Shown here: piece by piece, positions 1 to 6,536 of the stretch
How the letters are laid out: every line of letters begins with the position of its first letter
Numbering within the stretch: the stretch's first letter is position 1
Program-made: the position numbers and the translations under genes
The notes under the pieces: generated by a model
Told to the model about the DNA's origin: nothing
Databases searched by the model: none
Seen by the model: only the letters and a program-made list of their open reading frames with translations
Assembly: GCA_937859895.1 (NCBI GenBank)
Contig: CALMAV010000046.1
Span: 2,442-10,063, forward strand
From: an uncultured Bryobacterales bacterium
Lineage (GTDB): Bacteria; Acidobacteriota; Terriglobia; Bryobacterales; Bryobacteraceae
Direction: 5' to 3'
Length of the DNA: 7,622 nucleotides

Positions 1-12
1 ACCCTAACGTAT

Positions 13-28
13 TTCACTTACTATTCAC
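13..28 (+). promoter_or_regulatory. TTCAC direct repeat with 11-bp period upstream of phoD-like gene
   Basis: TTCAC occurs at 13-17 and again at 24-28, so the two copies lie exactly one helical turn (11 bp) apart on the same face. PhoB/PhoP-type regulators are known to bind tandem half-sites with 11-bp spacing, and the gene starting at 90 is a PhoD-like phosphatase, so a phosphate-responsive site is conceivable. The half-site is short, the bases do not match the E. coli Pho box well, and the window starts just before it, so further half-sites may be cut off. This is a weak inference. Confidence 0.18.
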
Positions 29-89
29 GCAACAGCTGCCTAAGAGAAGTGGTCTAGAGGACGCTTATTCAGGTGAAGGAAGGTGAGAA

Positions 90-1853
90 ATGGATCGTCG
101 AAACTTCATTAGTGCGCTGACAGGTTCGGGGGCAATTGCGTGGCTGGGGGCGCAGGCAGTGTCTGCTCAGACGGTCGATGGAAGCTCTTATGCGAACAGC
201 GTTCCCTTCGTGCCTGGTCCGGGAGATGCGGGAGTGTCGCCGGCTCAGGTTGAAGTTTTATTCTTTGTGAACCCGTCCCTCAGTGCTGACGCCCAGGCGC
301 AGACATTTCCGCAGAGCGTGGCGTCGGGTGACCCCAGTCCGAATGGTGTTGTGCTGTGGACGCGAGTCGATCCATCGGCCATGGGAGGAAACTTTCCAAA
401 CCAGATTGCATGGCAAATTGCGGCTAGGCCCGACTTTGCCGTTGTACTAATACAAGGAGTTGGGACCATTGACCCGGCGCGGGATAACACGGTGAAGCTG
501 CCAGTGTCGAGTCCCTCGTTGCAGCCATTCACGCTTTACTACTATCGGTTTCTGTATAGCGGAATCGCGAGCCGCACCGGCCGGTTCAAGACATTGCCTT
601 CGCCGATGCAGAACATCCCGACGCTTCAGCTTGGTTATGTTGTCTGCCAGGATTACGGCAATGGTTTTTATACTGCGCTGGGGCATTTAGCGCAAGAAGA
701 GGTGGATTATGTGGTGCATCTGGGCGACTACATTTACGAGACCATTACCAGCTCGGCATTCCAGAACAATCCGGTTCGTACGGTGCCGCCGTTTCCAAGT
801 GGAAGCACGACAGTTCCACATGATCTAGCGGATTATCGGCATCTATATCGGGTGTATGGGAGCGACCCGAACCAGCAGGCAGTACATGAACGCTTTGCCT
901 ACATTCAATTGTGGGATGACCACGAGTTCGCGAACGATTGCCACCAGGATCTTCATCCGGATAACAACACCAGCCCGAACAGTGCAACCACAGAACAGCC
1001 GGCCTTGCGGCAGGCTGCTAATCAGGCGTGGGCCGAGTATGGGCTGGCAGATGTTGCCTTCGACCCAAGTAAAGATTGGGAAGACTCGGTGAAGGTGTAT
1101 CGCAACTTCAGCTTTGGCACGCTGGCTGATCTGATAGTGACAGACCAACGGCTGTATCGAGATGGACCTCCGTGCGGTGATGGCACTACGTTCCAACGAT
1201 ACTTTTCGGCAGGCTGCGCAGCGATGCGCAATCCGGCACGTACCATGTTGGGCGAGGCGCAAAAGGCGTGGTTCTTGAACCAAGTGACAACATCGCAGGC
1301 CACTTGGAAGCTCTGGGCCAACGAAGTGATGTTGATGCAATTGAAGGCTGCGGGATTTATCTATGTCGATCTGGACGGATGGGATGGCTATCCGCAAGAG
1401 CGCAATCAAATCTTGAAAGCGGTTGCCAATGCTAAGGTTAAGAACTTTGTGGCATTAACGGGCGACTTGCACACCTTCTTAGCGGGCTATCTAAAGACGA
1501 ATTTCAGCAATCCTTTTGACTCGCCGGTGGGTGTGGAGCTGATGGTGGGCTCGCTGACGTCGGCTAATTTGGCGGAAGAGATTCAGTCCGATGTCCATTT
1601 ACCAAGTGCGCCGGTGCCGGCTAAAGGCTTTGGTGTGCCTCCGAATCTGCTGGAGCCGTTAGTGCGATTGAACAATCCACATATTCAGTACTGGGATTCG
1701 TCAACGCATGGTTATGGGCTGCTGACGATTACGCCGTCGGAGCTGAACTGCGTGTTTAAGGCGGTGACGACAATTCAAGCTCCCACGGCTGAACTGGTGA
1801 AGCTAAGAACGTTCACCATTCCGGTGAACGAGGTGAAGATCCTTCAGAGCTGA
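90..1853 (+). CDS. phoD: PhoD-like alkaline phosphatase/phosphodiesterase, Tat-exported
   Basis: This is a metal-dependent phosphatase or phosphodiesterase of the PhoD family (587 aa), likely releasing phosphate from organic esters outside the cytoplasm. The N-terminus (MDRRNFISA, then a hydrophobic stretch ending near AVSAQ at about residue 27) is a twin-arginine-type signal, which fits a metalloenzyme exported folded. The PhoD N-terminal domain begins around F73 (FPQSVASGDPSPNGVVLWTR). The catalytic domain keeps the family landmarks in order: C186-Q187, GDYIYE at 212-217 (D213 and Y216 align with known PhoD metal ligands), WDDHEFAND at 275-283, NEVM at 411-414, GDLHT at 458-462 and HGYG at 540-543. 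Residues 28-72 are a less conserved linker. The start is supported by purine-rich AAGGAAGGTGAG at 76-87. The gene appears complete and monocistronic. The true substrate (monoester, diester or lipoteichoic-type polymer) cannot be read from the sequence. Confidence 0.9.
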   Translation: MDRRNFISALTGSGAIAWLGAQAVSAQTVDGSSYANSVPFVPGPGDAGVSPAQVEVLFFVNPSLSADAQAQTFPQSVASGDPSPNGVVLWTRVDPSAMGGNFPNQIAWQIAARPDFAVVLIQGVGTIDPARDNTVKLPVSSPSLQPFTLYYYRFLYSGIASRTGRFKTLPSPMQNIPTLQLGYVVCQDYGNGFYTALGHLAQEEVDYVVHLGDYIYETITSSAFQNNPVRTVPPFPSGSTTVPHDLADYRHLYRVYGSDPNQQAVHERFAYIQLWDDHEFANDCHQDLHPDNNTSPNSATTEQPALRQAANQAWAEYGLADVAFDPSKDWEDSVKVYRNFSFGTLADLIVTDQRLYRDGPPCGDGTTFQRYFSAGCAAMRNPARTMLGEAQKAWFLNQVTTSQATWKLWANEVMLMQLKAAGFIYVDLDGWDGYPQERNQILKAVANAKVKNFVALTGDLHTFLAGYLKTNFSNPFDSPVGVELMVGSLTSANLAEEIQSDVHLPSAPVPAKGFGVPPNLLEPLVRLNNPHIQYWDSSTHGYGLLTITPSELNCVFKAVTTIQAPTAELVKLRTFTIPVNEVKILQS

Positions 1854-1856
1854 GAG

Positions 1857-2996
1857 TCAGCCGAAGAAGTCGCGCACCTTTTCGAAGACACTCTTCTCAT
1901 GAGGGGTGTTTTCGGTGGGTAGCTGCTCTTTCAACTCTTCGAAGAGGCGGCGCTGCTCGCGAGTGAGCTTCTTGGGAACTTGCACATCGACGTGGACATA
2001 GAGGTCGCCACGGACGCGGGTGCTGTTCAGATGCGGAACGCCCAGAGCACGCATCTTAAAGTTGGCTCCGGACTGCGTTCCTTCCGGGATGCGAACAGTC
2101 TGGGGACCGTCGAAGGTTTCCACTTCGATTTCATCGCCGAGCGCGGCTTGCGCAATGTTAATGGGCAGGGTGCAGTGAAGGTCGTACTCACGGCGTTCGA
2201 AAACGGCGTGTTCGGTGACTTTCACCACAACATAGAGGTCACCGGGCTGGCTGCCGGGAGGTCCGGGATTACCTTCGCCCGTAAGGCGAAGCCGTGTGCC
2301 GTTGTCGACACCGGCCGGGATATTGACCTTCAGTTTCTTCTCGGTGCGGCTGAACCCTTCGCCGCGGCATTGCGAACAGGCCTGGCGAATCACTTTGCCA
2401 CGACCGCCGCAGGTGGGGCACGTTTTCCGGATAGAAAGAAAGCTCTGCTGATAAAGAACTTCGCCGCGTCCATTGCAGGTCTGACAGGTGACCAGACCGC
2501 CTTCCGGCTCGGCTCCAGTGCCCGAGCACTTGGTGCAAGCTTCCATGCGCGGGATCTGCAGGTCGGCAGAGAGCCCCTTCATGGTGTCTTCGAAGCCGAT
2601 TTCCAGGTCGTAACGAATATCCTCGCCACGCTGAACACGCTGACGACGGCCACGTCCACCGCCGTTGCCAAAGACGTCGCCAAATCCAAACAGATCGCCT
2701 AAGATATCGCCGAAATCTTGGAACGTTCCGTCGTCGAAGCCGCCCGGCGCACCACCACCAGCTCCACTGACACCCTGATGACCGAAGCGGTCATAGGCAG
2801 CGCGCTTTTGCGAATCGCTGAGGACGGCGTACGCTTCGGCTGCTTCCTTGAACTTTTCCTCGGCGTCGGCGTTCCCCGGATTACGATCTGGGTGATATTG
2901 AAGGGCCAGCTTGCGGTAAGAGGATTTCAGTGTTCCCTCATCGCAATCGCGACTGACACTGAGAACCTCGTAGTAATCTCGCTTCAGAACAGCCAT
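1857..2996 (-). CDS. dnaJ: Chaperone protein DnaJ (Hsp40)
   Basis: This is a full-length type I J-domain co-chaperone (379 aa, normal for DnaJ) that delivers unfolded clients to DnaK and stimulates its ATPase in the cytoplasm. The J domain spans about residues 5-72 with the essential HPD at 35-37. A Gly/Phe-rich linker runs from about 75 to 118. Four complete CxxCxGxG zinc-binding repeats start at C154, C171, C193 and C207. The substrate-binding C-terminal domains follow to about residue 355, and the protein ends in DFFG. It lies directly downstream of grpE. The grpE TAG stop and the dnaJ ATG are separated by 7 nt, and the GGGG next to that stop serves as ribosome binding site, so the pair is co-transcribed and probably translationally coupled. 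The 3' end stops 3 bp from the convergent phosphatase gene, leaving no room for a dedicated terminator. Confidence 0.97.
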   Translation of the reverse strand: MAVLKRDYYEVLSVSRDCDEGTLKSSYRKLALQYHPDRNPGNADAEEKFKEAAEAYAVLSDSQKRAAYDRFGHQGVSGAGGGAPGGFDDGTFQDFGDILGDLFGFGDVFGNGGGRGRRQRVQRGEDIRYDLEIGFEDTMKGLSADLQIPRMEACTKCSGTGAEPEGGLVTCQTCNGRGEVLYQQSFLSIRKTCPTCGGRGKVIRQACSQCRGEGFSRTEKKLKVNIPAGVDNGTRLRLTGEGNPGPPGSQPGDLYVVVKVTEHAVFERREYDLHCTLPINIAQAALGDEIEVETFDGPQTVRIPEGTQSGANFKMRALGVPHLNSTRVRGDLYVHVDVQVPKKLTREQRRLFEELKEQLPTENTPHEKSVFEKVRDFFG

Positions 2997-3003
2997 GCTG
3001 CCC

Positions 3004-3567
3004 CTACGGATTCACCGCCACCTTCACCATGGCCGGACGGACCAGGCGGCCCTTGAAGTTGAAGCCTTTCTGGTACTCGTCAAGGATGGTCTGGTCGGGA
3101 TGGTCTTTGGTGTCAACCATCTCAACTGCGTGATGGATGTGCGGGTTAAAGGTGGTAACGTCGCTGCTGAAAGGCTCAAGGCCGAGCTTGCGTAGGGACT
3201 CGTAGAGGCGGTTGTAGATCAGTTCCATACCGCGGGAGTACTCATCATCAGCACTCTTGGCCTTCAAGGCGCGTTCGAAATCGTCCAGCACCGGGAGCAG
3301 TGCTTTGACTGCGTCCATAGCAGCAAACTCAAAGATGTCGCTGCGCTCGCGCTCTGTGCGGCGGCGAAAGTTTTCAAACTCAGCTTGACGCCGCTGGAGC
3401 AGGTCTTGCAGTTCAGCTTTATCGTGGAGCAGCTTCTCGCGGTCACTCGAGGCGTCGGAGAGGTCCGGTCGCGCCGCCGCCTCTGGCTCTACCACTTCCG
3501 CCTGACGCCCATCGCGCCCACGTTCGTCTTCCGTAGTCACACCGTTGCTCAAATTTACCGTGTCCAT
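3004..3567 (-). CDS. grpE: Nucleotide exchange factor GrpE
   Basis: GrpE (187 aa) releases ADP from DnaK and so resets the Hsp70 cycle. An acidic, variable N-terminus (residues 1-42) is followed by a long charged coiled-coil helix (about 43-80, RREAEFENFRRR-type spacing) used for dimerisation. Then come LPVLDDFERAL (91-101), the motif FNPHIHHAV (140-148) and the C-terminal beta-domain signature GFNFKGRLVRPAMVKVA (168-184), all diagnostic for GrpE. The start at 3567 is constrained because a TAA lies in frame immediately upstream. The Shine-Dalgarno sequence before it is weak (only CGGTG-like). It is the first gene of a grpE-dnaJ operon. dnaK is not between them, as it often is elsewhere, and is not in the window. 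A possible heat-shock-type promoter lies at 3657-3687. Confidence 0.95.
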   Translation of the reverse strand: MDTVNLSNGVTTEDERGRDGRQAEVVEPEAAARPDLSDASSDREKLLHDKAELQDLLQRRQAEFENFRRRTERERSDIFEFAAMDAVKALLPVLDDFERALKAKSADDEYSRGMELIYNRLYESLRKLGLEPFSSDVTTFNPHIHHAVEMVDTKDHPDQTILDEYQKGFNFKGRLVRPAMVKVAVNP

Positions 3568-3656
3568 TTACTGCACCGAATTATTGGGAAGGACGAGAGG
3601 ATTCCCGCCCGCTTTTAGGGTAACAGAGAAACAGAGTTTTGACCAAACGGGCGAGT

Positions 3657-3687
3657 TAAATGGGAGGAGGTACGTAGGCCGTCCAAG
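3657..3687 (-). promoter_or_regulatory. Candidate heat-shock (sigma-32-like) promoter for grpE-dnaJ
   Basis: Reading the minus strand, CTTGGA (3687-3682) is followed after 16 bp by TCCCATTTA (3665-3657). The sigma-32 consensus is CTTGAA, a 13-17 bp spacer, then CCCCATTTA, so each box differs by a single base. It would place the transcript start roughly 80 nt upstream of the grpE ATG at 3567. The match fits a grpE-dnaJ operon well. However, RpoH is best documented in Proteobacteria and nothing here shows that this organism has one. No CIRCE (HrcA) inverted repeat was seen in the 3568-3724 gap. Confidence 0.3.
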
Positions 3688-3697
3688 CTCAAATCAC

Positions 3698-3706
3698 TGA
3701 TAAAAT
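3698..3706 (+). promoter_or_regulatory. Possible extended -10 element for the Uma2-family gene
   Basis: TGATAAAAT reads as an extended -10 (TG, one base, then TAAAAT, one mismatch to TATAAT). No convincing -35 lies 17 bp upstream. If used, transcription would start near 3713, just before the strong GGAGGA ribosome binding site at 3715-3720, giving a very short leader before ATG 3725. Confidence 0.25.
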
Positions 3707-3724
3707 TCAGCAACGGAGGAAGAC

Positions 3725-4261
3725 ATGGCAGCAACCCCATTAACCTACGATCAATTCCGTGAACAGTACGGCAGCGACTGTCCGTATGAGTTCTGGTACG
3801 GAGAGGCAGCTCCTAAGGGTATGCCCACGTGGGTGCACGGTTTGCTGCAGCAGATTGTTATGGGCCTGCTTAGAGAACATGGCTTCATCGCTGGATCCGG
3901 AGTGGAACTCCAAATAGACCCGGCTGCCCGTCCTAAGCCTGATGTGCTTGCCACTAAGACAAAGCTGGCGCCTGGACCCCACCCAACGGAAGCGATGGAC
4001 GTTGTCATAGAAATTCTTTCCGAGGATGACGCGTACGTCAAAGTTCAAGAGAAGTGCCGAAGTTATCAAGCGTGGGGATTTCGTCACATCTGTCTTGTGG
4101 TATCGAATGACCGATCTGTATTGGAGTGGAGGGACGGCGCCTCTGTTCCCGGTAAACGAGTTTGTCGGCATTTCGTCCCATCGAATCTGGAAAGCGCTCG
4201 ACGAACAATATCTCGAGTAGCTGTTTTGTTTGACAAGGGCTCTGGTCTTTTCACGGTATAG
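3725..4261 (+). CDS. Uma2/DUF820 family endonuclease-like protein, C-terminus probably frameshifted
   Basis: As read, the product is 178 aa. Residues 1-138 match the Uma2 family (PD-(D/E)XK-like fold, restriction-endonuclease-type, cellular role unknown). They include YEFWYGEAAPKGMPTWVHGL (21-40), PDV with D73, VIEILS with E96, and EKCRSYQAWGF (109-119, K110). The acidic residues D73 and E96 and the lysine are the likely metal and catalytic positions. The start is fixed by GGAGGA at 3715-3720. After EWRDGA (134-139) the reading frame becomes basic and unlike the family, while the next frame carries a typical Uma2 ending (IWKALDEQYLE) and stops at 4220. A one-base insertion around 4131-4142 explains this: removing T4142 gives EWRDGALFPVNEF and a normal protein of 164 aa. 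The gene is isolated and its catalytic residues precede the shift, so partial function is possible. It may be a pseudogene or contain a sequencing error. Confidence 0.75.
   Translation: MAATPLTYDQFREQYGSDCPYEFWYGEAAPKGMPTWVHGLLQQIVMGLLREHGFIAGSGVELQIDPAARPKPDVLATKTKLAPGPHPTEAMDVVIEILSEDDAYVKVQEKCRSYQAWGFRHICLVVSNDRSVLEWRDGASVPGKRVCRHFVPSNLESARRTISRVAVLFDKGSGLFTV
4143..4220 (+). other. Out-of-frame original C-terminus of the Uma2-family gene
   Basis: In the frame one base ahead of the 3725 gene, codons from 4143 read LFPVNEFVGISSHRIWKALD and then EQYLE before TAG at 4218-4220. The pattern of a small hydrophobic-acidic turn followed by xxRIWxALDxxYLE is how acidobacterial Uma2 proteins commonly end. 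This stretch is therefore best read as the displaced tail of the same gene and not as an independent small gene. Confidence 0.6.
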
Positions 4262-4273
4262 GGAGCCGAGGCA

Positions 4274-4296
4274 CTTCAGACTAGCTGAGTTTATTT
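4274..4296 (+). terminator. Weak hairpin plus T-rich tract after the Uma2-family gene
   Basis: CTTCAG (4274-4279) can pair with CTGAG (4285-4289) with one bulged base around a five-base loop, followed by TTTATTT (4290-4296). The position, just after the gene stop at 4261 and before the convergent permease end at 4344, fits a terminator. The stem is short and only moderately GC-rich, so it may be poor or accidental. Confidence 0.2.
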
Positions 4297-4343
4297 GAAC
4301 TACACGTAAATATTCGGGTGTCTGCAGAACAATTTAAGTTATT

Positions 4344-6536
4344 TTATTGGTGACGCAGCGCCGTGACTGGCGAAATACTTGCCGCACGCAACGCCGGTTG
4401 TAGCAGCGCGATTAGAGCTGATGCAAAGAGCACCATGCTAACGCCTGCGATGGTGAGAAAATCGTTGGCCTTCACTCCGTAAAGCAAGGCTGCGATAGCG
4501 TGCGCGCCTACTAACGCGGATCCTATGCCGAGTACCAGACCAGCGCCAACGAGCATCAAGCCCTCCCTTAAGATAATGGCGATAATCGAGCGCTTCTGCG
4601 CCCCTAATGCCATGCGGATTCCAATCTCAGCGGTTCTGCGGACAACACTGAACTGCGTCACTCCATAGACGCCGATAGTGCCAAGTACGAGCGATATAAG
4701 CGCAAATACTCCGGCAAGCATTGCAAAGAGTCGCTCCTGTGTAAGCGAAACTGCAACCTGTTGATCTTGTGTTCGCATACTCGTGATGGGTAAGTCGCGA
4801 TCAAAGGCTTTCATGGCGGCTCGCACGGCCAGCATTGCGCTTTCTGGCTTCATGAAGGTGCGGACGTAGATCGTCTCACCACCCCAGAATTTCAGTTGGG
4901 AAAATGGATAATACACGGCGGGCGGGTTTTCTTCGCGCAAATCACCCAATCGTGAATTGCCAGAAATGCCGACTATTTCCGTATCGCCGTTGAAGTGCTG
5001 TCCTATTGGATCTTCGTCTCCGAAAGCGAGTCGCGCTAGCCGCTCATTGATCACCGCTACTGGTCGCGTGGACTTTGTATCGCTGGGGAGAATGGCACGG
5101 CCTCGTAGCATGGCTATTCCGGCCGTTTCGAAGAAGCCGGGATCGATGGTATTGCTGCCAACCTTCCATTTTTTGGCATCCACGCGACGTTGAAAATCGG
5201 AGCTGAACCGGTCACCCGATGCGACCGCATCACGCGCTATCGAAGCATCGCGTATTCCCGGTTGTTGTTTAATGCGCTCGATAAGTCTTCGCTGAGCAAG
5301 CGCCCGTTGCTCATCTGGATATCGCTTTTCAGAAAAGTTTGTCGCTACCAGGAGCAAGTGCTCTGAATCAACGCCAAGCTTTACTGATGACAAGCCAGCG
5401 AGAGTTCGGGTAAATAGCCCACCAGCCAGTAAGAGCGATGAGGCCAAAGCTACTTGAACCAGCACTAATGCCGTACGCAGGAGTATCGCTTTGGACGCGC
5501 CCGGCGTCACTCGGGAGTTCTGCTGCGTATCGGGGCGTACCGCGGAGCTCTGCCAGGCTGGCGCTAAACCGAACAGTATCGACGTCGCGACCGCAAGGGC
5601 CCCAGCAAATACGGCGACCTGCCAGTCGAAGGTTGTGGGCAATAAACCTGCAATCAGCGCCGGCATCCATCGATGCAGCAAGTAGGCCGTCAGCAATCCT
5701 GCGGAAGCCCCTAGGGTCGCCAGCAGACTCCCTTCAACCAACATTTGCCGGAAGATGCGCGCACGACCTGCTCCCAGAGCCAGGCGGACTGCCATCTCTC
5801 TTTGCCGCGCTGTGCCCCGCGCCAGTAGTAGATTCGCGATGTTTGCGCAGGCTAATAACAGAACCAAGCCCGAAAGAGCCCATAAGATGAGCGTTGGTTG
5901 AGCTAGCTTCCGGCGAAGTTCGTCCTCGCCACGGCTGCCCGGCTGCACCCACAGCTGAATCCGTCTCAACTCTTCCAGCTTGCGCCCATGCAGAGTCTCG
6001 GCCGCTGTTCTCTTCAGAACCGCATTCAGATCTGCCTGCAGGCGTCCGTCAGAAACATCGGGCCGCTTGCGGCAAAGTAGCCGCAGCCACCAGCAACCTT
6101 CATTCTCCAAATGGCTGCTGTCGAAAGCCGGGTCAACAGCAGGCTGAAGAGTTAACGGCATTGTTACCGACGGGCTCGCGTCCATCTGCGCTCCCCGAAA
6201 CTGTGGACCGGTGATTCCGACGATTGTCACCGGCACGCTACTCACTCGGACGATACTGCCAATTGCCACCGGGGACCGGCCAAAATTCTTCGACCAGAAA
6301 GCGTCGCTGATCACCCCTACTGCCGATGCGCTATGCGCCATGTCGGACTGCCGTAGAGGACGTCCGAGCGCGACTCCCACGCCGAGTACATCGAAGTAGT
6401 TTCCGCTTACCAACTGCGTACCGGCCATCTCTGAGCTACCGCTGCCCACGGACATCGGCAGTTCATGAACGTCGTTCATGGCGGCCAGACCTCCAAAAAA
6501 GATTGCGCTTTTCGGCCAGACGCCGGTAGGCTGCAT
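4344..6536 (-). CDS. ADOP-type permease, C-terminal fragment with both FtsX domains
   Basis: This open frame gives up to 730 aa, but the first 9 residues (MQPTGVWPK) are out-of-frame sequence. Real homology starts near residue 10 (SAIFFGGLAAM). A MacB-like periplasmic domain follows (GTQLVSGNYFDVLGVGVALG at 39-58, WSKNFG at 81-86). The first FtsX domain has helices at about 216-238, 269-287, 305-327 and 352-375, with the conserved REMAVRLALGAGRARI around 246-261. A second periplasmic region contains VAVINERLAR (493-502) and AVYYPF (540-545). The second FtsX domain has helices at about 604-627, 657-680 and 693-712 with RTAEIGIRMALGAQKRSI (634-651). It ends in PVTALRHQ, as MacB-like permeases do. 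The ATG at 6536 has no evident role as a start, so the fragment is probably not translated by itself unless by recoding from the upstream frame. Confidence 0.8.
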   Translation of the reverse strand: MQPTGVWPKSAIFFGGLAAMNDVHELPMSVGSGSSEMAGTQLVSGNYFDVLGVGVALGRPLRQSDMAHSASAVGVISDAFWSKNFGRSPVAIGSIVRVSSVPVTIVGITGPQFRGAQMDASPSVTMPLTLQPAVDPAFDSSHLENEGCWWLRLLCRKRPDVSDGRLQADLNAVLKRTAAETLHGRKLEELRRIQLWVQPGSRGEDELRRKLAQPTLILWALSGLVLLLACANIANLLLARGTARQREMAVRLALGAGRARIFRQMLVEGSLLATLGASAGLLTAYLLHRWMPALIAGLLPTTFDWQVAVFAGALAVATSILFGLAPAWQSSAVRPDTQQNSRVTPGASKAILLRTALVLVQVALASSLLLAGGLFTRTLAGLSSVKLGVDSEHLLLVATNFSEKRYPDEQRALAQRRLIERIKQQPGIRDASIARDAVASGDRFSSDFQRRVDAKKWKVGSNTIDPGFFETAGIAMLRGRAILPSDTKSTRPVAVINERLARLAFGDEDPIGQHFNGDTEIVGISGNSRLGDLREENPPAVYYPFSQLKFWGGETIYVRTFMKPESAMLAVRAAMKAFDRDLPITSMRTQDQQVAVSLTQERLFAMLAGVFALISLVLGTIGVYGVTQFSVVRRTAEIGIRMALGAQKRSIIAIILREGLMLVGAGLVLGIGSALVGAHAIAALLYGVKANDFLTIAGVSMVLFASALIALLQPALRAASISPVTALRHQ

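Noticed and set aside
843..1409. Minus-strand open frame (188 aa) inside the phoD gene
   Set aside because: It overlaps the catalytic core of PhoD, has a composition typical of a shadow frame, and no convincing domain or ribosome binding site.
1980..2702. Long plus-strand open frame (240 aa) antisense to dnaJ
   Set aside because: It lies wholly inside dnaJ, whose zinc-finger and J-domain motifs are unmistakable. The plus translation shows no recognisable domain and is explained by codon bias of the opposite strand.
2718..3195. Plus-strand open frames spanning the grpE-dnaJ junction
   Set aside because: They are antisense to conserved ends of both chaperone genes, with no recognisable protein features.
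3568..3724. CIRCE-type inverted repeat (TTAGCACTC-N9-GAGTGCTAA) before grpE
   Set aside because: I read both strands of the gap for it and found no matching repeat.
5438..5890. Plus-strand open frame (150 aa) opposite the permease
   Set aside because: It is antisense to a well-conserved FtsX domain. Its Pro/Arg/Ser-rich content is typical of a GC-rich shadow frame.
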